This document shows positions 1 through 6,928 of a stretch of 7,019 nucleotides of DNA, in pieces; the first letter of the stretch is position 1, and each line of letters starts with the position of its first letter. A model generated the notes under the pieces. The model did not search any database. It was given only the letters and a program-made list of their open reading frames with translations, and was not told the origin of the DNA. The position numbers were made by a program, and so were the translations under genes. This stretch comes from an uncultured Planctomycetota bacterium. GTDB lineage: Bacteria > Planctomycetota > UBA1135 > UBA2386. The stretch spans positions 1 to 7,019 of the forward strand of contig CAIYFF010000092.1 in the NCBI GenBank assembly GCA_903925435.1, in the 5' to 3' direction.

Positions 1-4
1 GGCG

Positions 5-1240
5 ATGTCGGCGCACTACGACGCGTTCGCAAGCTCGCCAACGCTGCGCCAAAGCCTGCATCCTCGCGGCGTGTTCTCGGACCTCCGCTCGCGCGACAAC
101 ATCCACCGCGACGATCGCGAACAGGACCGCCTGCGCATCGACCTCGACGACTTGCGGCAGCGTTTGCGCATGGCGACGCGCGACGCAGCGAAGAGCAAAG
201 CCGATGCGACGGCGGAGTTCGGCGCATTCACCGGCATCGTGCGCGACGCCACCGGCGCGCCGGTGCGTGGCGCCGCAGTTGCGATCGTGATGCCCGACGA
301 ATCCGTGCGCGCGCGAACGACAACGGACGGCGAGGGTCGCTACCAGCTGGCGGCGCCGACCGACGGGCCGTGCGAAGTGATCGCAATCGGCATGGGACTC
401 GGCCGCGAGCGCGCGATCGCCACTGCTGCGCCGTTCTCGACGACGACGCAGGACTTCACGCTGCGCGCGCGATCGCGACTGCTCGGCTCCATGCGCGACG
501 AACATGGCGCGCCGCTCGTGCGAGCGCGCGTCGAACTCGAAGCGCCGGAGTTCGCGCACACGCAGATGGCGTGGACCGAGGATGTCGGCACGTTCGCGTT
601 TGCCGAGCTGCCGGGCCCGAGCCGCTGCTTGGTGTGGGCCCCCGATGGCGACCTCCGCCTCCCAGTGCTTGCTTCGCCAACTTGGATTCCCGACGCGCAG
701 GACGCAAACCTGCGGTTGTCGCAAGCAACGCCGCAGCGCGCGCGCATCGCGCTCACTCCGAAGCCCCCGCGCATCCTCGCAGGCGCGAGGGTGAGCGTTC
801 GCATCCTGCAACTCGACACGAATCGCGGCGCGCACCTAGCGCCGCGCGAAGGCAAGGGCGACCTCGCCATCGAAGGATTGATGTCTGGTCCCTATCGCAT
901 CGAATGCGGCATCGAAGGCGGCGGCTTCGTCGCGTTGCCCAACGTCTACGTCGACGGGCGCGGCGAATGGGACCTCGGCGCCATCGAGTGGCCCGAGCCT
1001 GGCTTCGTGCGCATCCGTTCGCAGTCGAATGCGCGCGCGCTGAAGGATCGGCGCATCGAGTTCTGGCGCCAGCGCGAGGACACCGATGTCCGCACGGAAC
1101 CGCGATGGCTCGACGCAGAACGCGGTGCGATGCCAGCAGGACGTTACGCCGTGCTGTGGGTTCGCGCCGATGGCGCGCGCATGCAAGGAGCGCTCACGAT
1201 CGAATGCGGTCGCACTGCGGAGTTCGCGCTGCCGGATTGA
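5..1240 (+). CDS. Carboxypeptidase-regulatory-like domain protein, possibly 5'-partial
   Basis: No enzymatic role can be assigned. The protein is 411 residues from the first ATG in the window. Residues about 35-65 are charged (Asp/Arg-rich) and probably helical. Two beta-sandwich domains of the carboxypeptidase-regulatory-like type follow. The first, about 73-155, has the typical G-x-V-x-D-x-x-G-x-P-V-x-G-A-x-V opening and the T-D-x-x-G-R-Y motif at about 107-113. The second, about 157-235, opens with L-L-G-S-M-R-D-E-H-G-A-P-L and has a weaker D-V-G-T-F core at 193-197. The rest, 236-411, is beta-rich and unrecognised. Such domains usually sit in secreted or surface proteins, but no signal peptide is visible. 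The frame is open back to base 2 and no ribosome binding site can be inspected, so the true start, with any signal or membrane segment, may lie outside the window. It ends in TGA, 15 bases from the end of the convergent VWA gene. Confidence 0.8.
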   Translation: MSAHYDAFASSPTLRQSLHPRGVFSDLRSRDNIHRDDREQDRLRIDLDDLRQRLRMATRDAAKSKADATAEFGAFTGIVRDATGAPVRGAAVAIVMPDESVRARTTTDGEGRYQLAAPTDGPCEVIAIGMGLGRERAIATAAPFSTTTQDFTLRARSRLLGSMRDEHGAPLVRARVELEAPEFAHTQMAWTEDVGTFAFAELPGPSRCLVWAPDGDLRLPVLASPTWIPDAQDANLRLSQATPQRARIALTPKPPRILAGARVSVRILQLDTNRGAHLAPREGKGDLAIEGLMSGPYRIECGIEGGGFVALPNVYVDGRGEWDLGAIEWPEPGFVRIRSQSNARALKDRRIEFWRQREDTDVRTEPRWLDAERGAMPAGRYAVLWVRADGARMQGALTIECGRTAEFALPD

Positions 1241-1255
1241 TGTGGCGTAGACGGG

Positions 1256-3655
1256 TCAGCCCGCGCGGCGCGCGGCGATGCGCTCGACGCAAGCCAGCGA
1301 CAGCAATGCCAAGATCGCAGCAAGGGCCCAATCGGGAACCAAGGACCGCATTTGCACCGACGCGATCGGCGGCGGGAGCGCGAGATCCGCGATGGGCACA
1401 GGCTCGGCGCCGCACAGCGTGCGCAACGCATCGACTTCGCGCGGCGTCGGCGCAGGCGGCGTGATCGTCGCAAGGCCAAACGTCGCCGCGGCGCGCCCGG
1501 TTTCCGCGCGCTGCACGGACACGACCCACTGCGCAAAGCGCGCGGGGAAGTCCGGATCCGCGCGGAACGCGCTCGCGGCATCGCCGGCAAGGTCCGCGCA
1601 GAACGCGCCCACGCGACCAAGACCCAGGTTGCCGAACGCCAGCACAGGCCGCCCTTCTGCGCCTGCCACGAGCAGCACGTGCGACGACGCGCGCGCCGCA
1701 GCGGCGATCGCCGAACGAAGCGGCGGCCACTCCGCCGGGATCGGCTCGAGCGCTGGAGATGTGGCGACTGCGCGAATGGCCAGTGGCGCATCCTTCGCAG
1801 GGTCGACCTCGGGCTCCTTCTTCTCAGGCTCCTTCGGCTTCTCGGGCTCCTTCGGCTCTGGTGGATTCGGCTTTGGCAGATCCTCCTTCGGCGGCGCCGT
1901 CGGATCGTTGCCAAATCCATTGGGCTTGCGCCCGACGCGATCGAGCGCGCGAACGACTTCGGCGCTGACGAGCTTTGGCACAAACCGCGGATCCCGCACC
2001 GGCAAGAACGAGCCGCCGCCTTCGCGCGCGAGCCGTTCGGCCATGCCTTGGAACGTCGCGAGCGTGCGATCGTCGACGATCGAGATCATGCTCAGCGTCA
2101 GGCCTTCCTTGCGCATCGCGTTGGCGCGTTGGCGCAACACGAGTTCTTGGTCCCACACTTCGCCGTCGCTCAACACGACGACATGGCGAACCGAGGCCTT
2201 CGACTTGCCGAGCATCGCGCGCGCGAGCAACAAGCCGCTATCGAGGAACGTGCGCTCGTTGGCATGCGCAAGGCGCGCGATGCCCTGTTCGATGCGCGCA
2301 AACTGCGCCGCGTCGGTCAATGCCATCTCGACGCGCGCCAGATCGTCGTCGCCGAACGTGACGAGGCCGACTTCGTCGCCTTCGCCGAGCGCGCGAGCCG
2401 TTTCGCGAGCAGACGTCTTCGCGTAGCTCATCTTGGTCTCGCCGCCTGCGACGCGCAGACCCATGCTGCCCGAGCGGTCGATGACGAGCACCATCGCGAT
2501 CGTGTGCTTGTCGACCTCCATCGGCTCCTTCGGCGAGACGATGGGATCCTCCGCGCGCAAATCCTCGTTGGGCTTCTCAGGTTGCGGCGGGTCCTTGTCG
2601 GGCTGCTTTGGCGCGTTGGGATTCGCTGGAGTTGGCATCGCGGGCCCATCGCCTTCGCCGCCGTCGCCAGCGTTGCCTTCGTTGCGCGGCAACACTCGGA
2701 TCGGCAGCGCATCGCGCAGTGGATCGCCATCGCGTTGCAATCCGTCGCCAAAGGCAAACACGCCGATCCCGTCGTCGATCGCGCGCTGCAGTCGTTGTTG
2801 CGCTGCGGCAGGCAACGCAGAACCGAGCACCACCGCGCAGTAGCGCGAGAGGTCCTCGGGCAGCGCGTCCGCCTCCTCGGTCTTCACGCCTTGCGCACGC
2901 AGCGCGGCTGCAAGCGGCCCCGGCGGAGCGATCCAAAGCGCCACCGGCGCGGCAAGGACCTCGAACGCGCCATTCCACGAAACACGGCGACCGCCGCTGT
3001 CGACCGCGACCTCGACCTGCGCGCTGCCAGCCTTCGTCGGCAGCGCTGCGATCGGACCCAGGCTTCCTGCGCCGAGTCCCACGCTTGCCTTTGCGTCCCA
3101 ACCATCGCCTGCGACCGCGAGATCCGCGCGCAGTGGATCCGTTGAAGCCACGCGCACTTCTGCGGCGAGCGGCCTGGCCTCGCGCGGCGCGGAGGCAAAC
3201 TCCATGCGCAACGAGTCGGGCGAGAAGGCCAGCGGCGCTGCGACCAGCGCGCTCGCGCCGGCGAGCGGCGATTGCGGCGCATGAGCCGATGGCGCAAACG
3301 GCGCGTTCCACACGACGAGCGTGTCCATGAGGCGCGGCCCCGCGGCGAGGGCTGCGCGCGCGATCGCGGCATCGAGGTCGCCGGTGGACTGCACGAATGC
3401 GACGTCGGGCATCGGCAGAAAGCCCGACCGCAACTGGTCGCTTTGCGCGCGCAACTCTGCTGACGCTTCGCCGGTGGTCACGATGGCGACGTGCGCAGAT
3501 CGCAGCACGCGCTCTGCAATCGGCGGCACGATCGCCGCGGCTGCGACGGCGAGCAACGCGAGGACGTTGGCCGCGCGCGCCGACACGGGTCCCGATCGCA
3601 CGCAAATCGACAGCGCGCAGCCGAGCCCAAGGGCGATCGCGATCCAGAGCAGCAC
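1256..3655 (-). CDS. Membrane-anchored VWA protein with glutamine-amidotransferase-like (COG5426-type) flanks
   Basis: The protein has 799 residues. Hydrophobic segments lie at about 2-19, 29-46 and 774-790. Positive charges in the 20-28 loop and at the C-terminus (R-R-A-G) predict that the large middle part faces the periplasm. Region 51-240 is beta-rich, and 241-325 resembles the first half of a class-I glutamine-amidotransferase-like fold without an obvious catalytic Cys. A Pro/Glu/Lys linker (331-381) leads into a VWA domain (about 386-575). Its metal site looks intact: D-R-S-G-S at 393-397, T469 and D497 (L-S-D-G-E). A second Pro/Glu/Lys linker (577-622) follows, then a segment with L-G-L-G-R-V-G-A-F at 677-685, typical of COG5426-type proteins. 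Such proteins in planctomycetes and myxobacteria often lie near MoxR/DUF58 genes, none of which is seen here. The start is GTG; an in-frame TAG two codons upstream excludes an earlier one. No clear Shine-Dalgarno is seen. The function is probably a metal-dependent protein-protein interaction at the envelope; the partner is unknown. Confidence 0.88.
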   Translation of the reverse strand: MLLWIAIALGLGCALSICVRSGPVSARAANVLALLAVAAAAIVPPIAERVLRSAHVAIVTTGEASAELRAQSDQLRSGFLPMPDVAFVQSTGDLDAAIARAALAAGPRLMDTLVVWNAPFAPSAHAPQSPLAGASALVAAPLAFSPDSLRMEFASAPREARPLAAEVRVASTDPLRADLAVAGDGWDAKASVGLGAGSLGPIAALPTKAGSAQVEVAVDSGGRRVSWNGAFEVLAAPVALWIAPPGPLAAALRAQGVKTEEADALPEDLSRYCAVVLGSALPAAAQQRLQRAIDDGIGVFAFGDGLQRDGDPLRDALPIRVLPRNEGNAGDGGEGDGPAMPTPANPNAPKQPDKDPPQPEKPNEDLRAEDPIVSPKEPMEVDKHTIAMVLVIDRSGSMGLRVAGGETKMSYAKTSARETARALGEGDEVGLVTFGDDDLARVEMALTDAAQFARIEQGIARLAHANERTFLDSGLLLARAMLGKSKASVRHVVVLSDGEVWDQELVLRQRANAMRKEGLTLSMISIVDDRTLATFQGMAERLAREGGGSFLPVRDPRFVPKLVSAEVVRALDRVGRKPNGFGNDPTAPPKEDLPKPNPPEPKEPEKPKEPEKKEPEVDPAKDAPLAIRAVATSPALEPIPAEWPPLRSAIAAAARASSHVLLVAGAEGRPVLAFGNLGLGRVGAFCADLAGDAASAFRADPDFPARFAQWVVSVQRAETGRAAATFGLATITPPAPTPREVDALRTLCGAEPVPIADLALPPPIASVQMRSLVPDWALAAILALLSLACVERIAARRAG
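1808..1855 (-). repeat. Imperfect tandem repeat encoding a Pro-Lys-Glu linker
   Basis: On the plus strand GGCTCC recurs at 1812, 1827 and 1845, in near-copies of GGCTCCTTCGGCTTCTC spaced 15 and 18 bases apart. All copies are in frame and encode residues 601-616 of the VWA protein, built from alternating Lys-Glu-Pro and Glu-Lys units. This is a flexible charged spacer between the VWA domain and the C-terminal half. Its length probably varies between strains through slippage or unequal recombination. Confidence 0.6.
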
Positions 3656-3658
3656 GGG

Positions 3659-3672
3659 CTACAGCCTACAGC
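3659..3672. repeat. Perfect 7-bp tandem duplication upstream of the VWA start
   Basis: CTACAGC occurs twice back to back on the plus strand (GCTGTAG twice on the minus strand), ending 3 bases before the GTG start of the VWA gene. The start-proximal copy supplies the in-frame TAG that fixes this GTG as the earliest possible start. The duplication occupies the place where a Shine-Dalgarno would be expected, and none is recognisable there. It may be a chance or slippage product. Confidence 0.5.
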
Positions 3673-3702
3673 ACAGACTGCGACGCGAAGAGACGCAGTT
3701 CG

Positions 3703-4917
3703 TCACGGCAAGAACGCGCACAAGAGCCAGTCGACGCGGTCGCCGAGATCGCGCCCTTCGCCGAACTCGACTTCGAACGCCACGACCTGGCCTTCTTGGA
3801 CCGCGATCAGAGGAATGGTCTTCGGCGCATCCGAGGGCTTCAGTTCGCTCGCGAACAACGGGGCCGCATCGCCCATGCGCACCGCGACGGCGACGTGCCC
3901 GCGCACGCGCAACTGCCCGGCAGAGTCATCAAAGGCAACTCGCAGCAACAGCGACTTCGCGCCCTTGGGCACGACGTATTCGAGTCGGCTTCGACTGTGC
4001 ACGCCAAGCCCGCGCGCGTAGCAGCGGCCACCCGCCGACAGGATCGCACCGTTCGCGGACAGGTCGCGCTGCCACGGCATGAGCGCGTCGCCCGCAAACG
4101 ACGCCTCGACCGCGCGCACTGGATCGAGCCTCGACGCAAACTGCGCCCCTTGGTCGAGCCGCAGCAGGCACGCCACGTCGTCTTGCGCGATCTGCTTCTG
4201 GTCGCCGCCAAGCAACGTCAGCGCAAGATCCTCACCGCGGAACTCGTAGGCGGACAACGCAACGCGATCGCCGCTGCGCGTCACCAGTTCTGCGATGGCC
4301 GCGCCTTCCTGCGGCTCGGCGCCATCGATGCGCAGGCCGACGAGGTCGCGCGCCGAATACCAACGCGGCTCCTTCTGGCCCTCGGGCTGGAAGCGGATCC
4401 CATCGGCGCCGAACTGATGCAGCGCGCCAGCTATGCGGTCGAAACCGAGCGCGGCGGGCAAGAACAGCGCTTCGCTCGCGCCGTCGGGCAACACGAGGTC
4501 GCGCGCGGACGCAGCGTCCGGGCGCAACACGAGGCACTCGAGCCGATCCACCGCAAGCGTGAGCGAGCCGAGCGTCGGCGACTGCAGTTCGATCCGATCG
4601 CCGCCTTCGTTGCCGCCGGTCAGCATCCCGCGCACGAGGTCACCGCCCGCCAAGTAGGCGCGCGGCAGCGAGGACTCCTTGCTGCGACCACCCAGCACGC
4701 ACAACACGCGCGCAGACTCGATGCGTTCTTCACCCCGCTTCGAGCGCAGCGTCAGAGCGCCGTCCTTCTCGGTGCGAATGCGGTCGGCGAACGCCGAGCG
4801 CCCGTCCAGCAGCAGGACTTCGAACGCAGGGGTCTGGGCCCGCAGCGCGGCTGCCCCACCGGGCAGCGCCGCCGCGATGGCGAACAGGAGAACGAGGAAG
4901 CGACGAATCGTGCTCAT
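3703..4917 (-). CDS. Secreted protein with beta-rich repeats and a C-terminal NPCBM-like domain
   Basis: The protein has 404 residues. A signal peptide is evident: basic start (M-S-T-I-R-R), hydrophobic core 7-24 and a likely signal peptidase I site after L-R-A at 25-27. Residues about 34-254 hold four similar ~45-residue units (34-77, 86-132, 159-198, 209-254). Each shows a G-D/D-R turn, a hydrophobic strand pair and a final D-x-V/L-x-x-L segment, suggesting small SH3- or LSm-like barrels. The C-terminal part, about 263-402, matches the NPCBM (novel putative carbohydrate-binding module) pattern: A-R-G-L-G-V-H-S at 301-308, R-L-E-Y-V at 311-315, F-D-D at 329-331, and a D-R-V-D-W-L end at 393-398. 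No catalytic domain is present, so a surface or carbohydrate-binding role is inferred, not shown. The ATG lacks a clear Shine-Dalgarno. The gene is upstream of and codirectional with the VWA gene (47-base gap), so the two probably form one operon. Confidence 0.85.
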   Translation of the reverse strand: MSTIRRFLVLLFAIAAALPGGAAALRAQTPAFEVLLLDGRSAFADRIRTEKDGALTLRSKRGEERIESARVLCVLGGRSKESSLPRAYLAGGDLVRGMLTGGNEGGDRIELQSPTLGSLTLAVDRLECLVLRPDAASARDLVLPDGASEALFLPAALGFDRIAGALHQFGADGIRFQPEGQKEPRWYSARDLVGLRIDGAEPQEGAAIAELVTRSGDRVALSAYEFRGEDLALTLLGGDQKQIAQDDVACLLRLDQGAQFASRLDPVRAVEASFAGDALMPWQRDLSANGAILSAGGRCYARGLGVHSRSRLEYVVPKGAKSLLLRVAFDDSAGQLRVRGHVAVAVRMGDAAPLFASELKPSDAPKTIPLIAVQEGQVVAFEVEFGEGRDLGDRVDWLLCAFLP

Positions 4918-5035
4918 GCCAGAATGTCACCGTTGCGGCGAACACCGCGAGGGAGCCCTGCCAGTTTGGCGCGGCCTGCATTGCGCCCACAGCATCGGAA
5001 GTTCGCGAGCATCACCTACAAACCAAGAAAAGAAA

Positions 5036-5048
5036 AGGAGATACGAAC
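5036..5048 (+). promoter_or_regulatory. Orphan Shine-Dalgarno-like element in the groEL leader
   Basis: AGGAGATACGAAC lies in a purine-rich tract more than 200 bases upstream of the groEL ATG. It closely resembles the groES ribosome binding region at 6915-6928 (AGGAGACAACGAAC), but no ATG, GTG or TTG follows at a usable distance. Where groES has ATG, this copy reads GAA; an ACG lies 6 bases after AGGAG. It could be a ribosome standby site, a decayed gene start or a start of an undetected leader peptide. The next GTG (5061) is 20 bases from AGGAG, too far for normal initiation. Confidence 0.4.
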
Positions 5049-5139
5049 GAAGAACCATTCGTGCGAAGTCCGGCACATCCGCGGCACCGGCTTTGCTTTC
5101 GCGCGCGCCCCAAGCCGGCGGCGGTCGGCTTCTTGGTGT

Positions 5140-5163
5140 GCGCGGGACGAACTGTCCCGGCGC
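5140..5163 (+). promoter_or_regulatory. Hairpin in the groEL leader
   Basis: CGGGAC (5143-5148) pairs perfectly with GTCCCG (5154-5159) across a 5-base loop, GAACT. The stem extends by GCG (5140-5142) with CGC (5161-5163) if G5160 is bulged. No T-run follows, so it does not look like an intrinsic terminator. It could stabilise or regulate the groEL transcript, but such stems also arise by chance in GC-rich DNA. Confidence 0.3.
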
Positions 5164-5255
5164 CAAGCACTTCGGCCGCAAGCTCCCCGTGGTCCACCCC
5201 GGACCAGCCGGCGTGCGCCCGTGCGGAACCCGCAACCACTTCGAGATTCCCCGTC

Positions 5256-5259
5256 GAGG
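5256..5259 (+). promoter_or_regulatory. Probable groEL ribosome binding site
   Basis: GAGG lies 5 bases before the ATG at 5265. It is modest compared with the AGGAG of groES, but it supports this ATG over the distant GTG at 5061. An in-frame GTG directly precedes the ATG and is a less likely start. Confidence 0.5.
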
Positions 5260-5264
5260 ACGTG

Positions 5265-6887
5265 ATGGTCAAACAACTCGTATTCGAAAACGATGCCCGC
5301 GAAGCCGTGCTCCGCGGAGCCCAGAAGCTCGCCAAGGCAGTCGTCTCCACCCTCGGTCCCCGCGGCCGCAACGCCGTGCTCGACAAGGGCTGGGGCGGCC
5401 CCACGATCACCAAGGACGGCGTCACCGTCGCCGAGGAGATCGATCTCGATGATCCCTACGAGAACATGGGCGCGAAGCTCGTGCGCGAAGCCGCCAGCAA
5501 GACGTCGGACGTTGCCGGCGACGGCACGACGACCGCGACGCTGCTCGCGTGCGCCATCGCCGAGAGCGGCATGCGCTACCTGATCGCGGGCGCGAACCAC
5601 GCCGAACTGATCAAGGGCATTCGCATCGCGAGCGACAAGATCGTCGAGTCGCTGAAGAAGATGGCGAAGCCCGTTCCGGCGACGGACTACAAGGCGATCG
5701 CGCAGGTCGCGACGATCTCCGGCAACAACGATCCCGAGATCGGCAAGCACCTCGCCGAGGCGATGAAGGCGGTCGGTCAAGACGGCGTGATCACGGTCGA
5801 AGAAGGCAAGGGCCTCGACACCGAGATCAAGAACGTCACCGGCATGCAGTTTGACCGCGGCTATCTCTCGCCGCACTTCGTCACGGACCCGGACAGCATG
5901 ACCGCGGATCTCCGCGACTGCATCGTCCTCGTGCACGAGGACAAGCTGTCGAACATCCGCCCGCTGCTCCCGCTACTCGAGAAGCTGAAGGACAGCAGCA
6001 AGCCGCTGCTGATCATCGCGGAAGACATCGAGGGCGAAGCGCTCGCGACGCTCGTCGTGAACAAGCTCCGCGGCATCCTCAAGGTCTGCGCAGTCAAGGC
6101 GCCTGGCTACGGCGACCGCCGCAAGGCCATGCTGCAGGACATCGCGATCCTGACCGGCGGCGAGGCGATTTTTAAGGACCTCGGCATGGACCTCGAGAAG
6201 GTGCAACTGCGCCAGCTCGGCCAAGCGGAGCGCGTGATCATCGACGGCGACAACACGACGATCGTGAAGGGCAAGGGCAAGAGCGCCGACGTCAAGGCTC
6301 GCTGCGAGCAGATCAAGCGCGAGATCGACGCCACGACCTCGGACTACGACCGTGAGAAGCTCCAGGAGCGCCTCGCGAAGCTCGCCGGCGGCATCGCGGA
6401 GATCCGCGTCGGCGCGCACACCGAGACCGAGATGAAGGAGCGCAAGGCGCTGTTTGACGACGCGCTGCACGCAACGCGCGCAGCGATCGCCGAAGGCGTG
6501 CTGCCCGGCGGCGGCACCGCGCTGCTCAAGGCGAAGAAGGCGCTCGATGGCCTCGAGTTGCCCGGCGACCAGCAGTTCGGCGTCGAACTGATGCGCTCGA
6601 TCTGCGAGCAGCCGGTCCGCACCATCGCGCAAAACGGCGGCCTCGACGGCGCCGTCGTCGCGCGCAAGGTGCTCGCCGGCAAGGGCGTCAACTTCGGCTT
6701 CAACGCGCTGACGAACGCCTACGGCGACATGTTCGAGTTCGGCGTCGTCGATCCGTGCAAGGTCACGCGCTCGGCTCTGCAGAACGCGGTCTCGGTCGCA
6801 GCGATGCTGCTCACGACCGACTGCCTCATCACCGAGGCGAAGAAGAAGGACGACCACGACCACGACGGCGCACACGGCCAGATGTGA
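5265..6887 (+). CDS. groEL: Chaperonin GroEL (60 kDa, Hsp60)
   Basis: GroEL is the ATP-driven double-ring cytoplasmic chaperonin that folds proteins with the GroES lid. This copy has 540 residues, close to the usual ~545. The nucleotide site is intact: T-L-G-P-R-G-R at 29-35, T-K-D-G at 49-52, G-D-G-T-T-T at 85-90 and the hydrolysis Asp at 399 (E. coli D398) in D-D-A-L-H-A-T-R. P-G-G-G-T-A-L follows shortly after. The apical domain is well conserved (G-M-Q-F-D-R-G-Y, K-P-L-L-I-I-A-E-D, K-A-P-G-Y-G-D-R-R-K) except that His204 replaces the substrate-binding Tyr equivalent to E. coli Y203. There are seven Cys. The C-terminus is K-K-K-D-D-H-D-H-D-G-A-H-G-Q-M, not the Gly-Gly-Met tail. The start at 5265 gives the normal GroEL N-terminus; earlier in-frame codons add unconserved, Pro/Arg-rich sequence. 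groES follows 41 bases downstream, so the two are probably co-transcribed. Confidence 0.97.
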   Translation: MVKQLVFENDAREAVLRGAQKLAKAVVSTLGPRGRNAVLDKGWGGPTITKDGVTVAEEIDLDDPYENMGAKLVREAASKTSDVAGDGTTTATLLACAIAESGMRYLIAGANHAELIKGIRIASDKIVESLKKMAKPVPATDYKAIAQVATISGNNDPEIGKHLAEAMKAVGQDGVITVEEGKGLDTEIKNVTGMQFDRGYLSPHFVTDPDSMTADLRDCIVLVHEDKLSNIRPLLPLLEKLKDSSKPLLIIAEDIEGEALATLVVNKLRGILKVCAVKAPGYGDRRKAMLQDIAILTGGEAIFKDLGMDLEKVQLRQLGQAERVIIDGDNTTIVKGKGKSADVKARCEQIKREIDATTSDYDREKLQERLAKLAGGIAEIRVGAHTETEMKERKALFDDALHATRAAIAEGVLPGGGTALLKAKKALDGLELPGDQQFGVELMRSICEQPVRTIAQNGGLDGAVVARKVLAGKGVNFGFNALTNAYGDMFEFGVVDPCKVTRSALQNAVSVAAMLLTTDCLITEAKKKDDHDHDGAHGQM

Positions 6888-6914
6888 GCGCCAGTCAACG
6901 AACCCATACCCACT

Positions 6915-6919
6915 AGGAG
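6915..6919 (+). promoter_or_regulatory. groES ribosome binding site
   Basis: AGGAG lies 9 bases before the groES ATG at 6929, inside the 41-base groEL-groES gap. It is the clearest Shine-Dalgarno in the window with a start at a normal distance, so groES is probably translated independently of groEL coupling. No terminator or promoter is visible in the gap. Confidence 0.8.
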
Positions 6920-6928
6920 ACAACGAAC

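Larger units (their letters stand above)
4918..5264. other. Divergent intergenic region between the NPCBM gene and groEL
   Basis: This 347-base stretch must hold promoters for both directions. No CIRCE operator (TTAGCACTC-N9-GAGTGCTAA), no sigma-32-type heat-shock promoter and no convincing -10/-35 pair is visible on either strand. It contains a purine-rich tract with an AGGAG core (about 5020-5054), a compact hairpin (5140-5163) and a weak inverted repeat GGCGC/GCGCC (4968-4972 and 4983-4987). All three plus-strand frames are largely open from 5041 to 5264, as expected at this GC content. None combines a start codon at the right distance from AGGAG with codon use like the neighbouring genes, so I do not call a gene here. 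The groEL frame is also open upstream, but homology to GroEL begins only at 5265. Confidence 0.6.

Noticed and set aside
1261..1275. GC-rich hairpin as a terminator between the convergent genes
   Set aside because: It lies inside the VWA coding sequence, has a 3-base loop and no T-run on either strand, so it is probably a by-product of GC-rich Arg/Ala codons.
370..1464. 364-codon plus-strand open frame overlapping the first gene
   Set aside because: It is extremely Arg/His-rich with no domain. The overlapping frame from base 5 has clear carboxypeptidase-regulatory-like motifs.
1352..3145. 597-codon plus-strand open frame opposite the VWA gene
   Set aside because: It is Arg/Ala/His-rich without recognisable domains. 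Long antisense frames are expected opposite GC-rich genes, and the minus strand encodes a clear VWA protein with an intact metal site.
4968..4987. GGCGC/GCGCC inverted repeat as an operator
   Set aside because: The 5-bp arms with a 10-base loop are expected by chance at this GC content, and it does not match CIRCE.
5061..5264. 68-residue N-terminal extension of GroEL from the GTG at 5061
   Set aside because: The added sequence is Pro/Arg/Ala-rich and unlike any GroEL N-terminus, and the ATG at 5265 gives the canonical start with GAGG 5 bases upstream.
3397..5265. 622-codon plus-strand open frame that ends overlapping the groEL ATG (TGATG)
   Set aside because: Most of it lies opposite the NPCBM gene, with Arg/Gln-rich composition and no domain. 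Only the last part, after the orphan ribosome site, was kept as a question in the findings.
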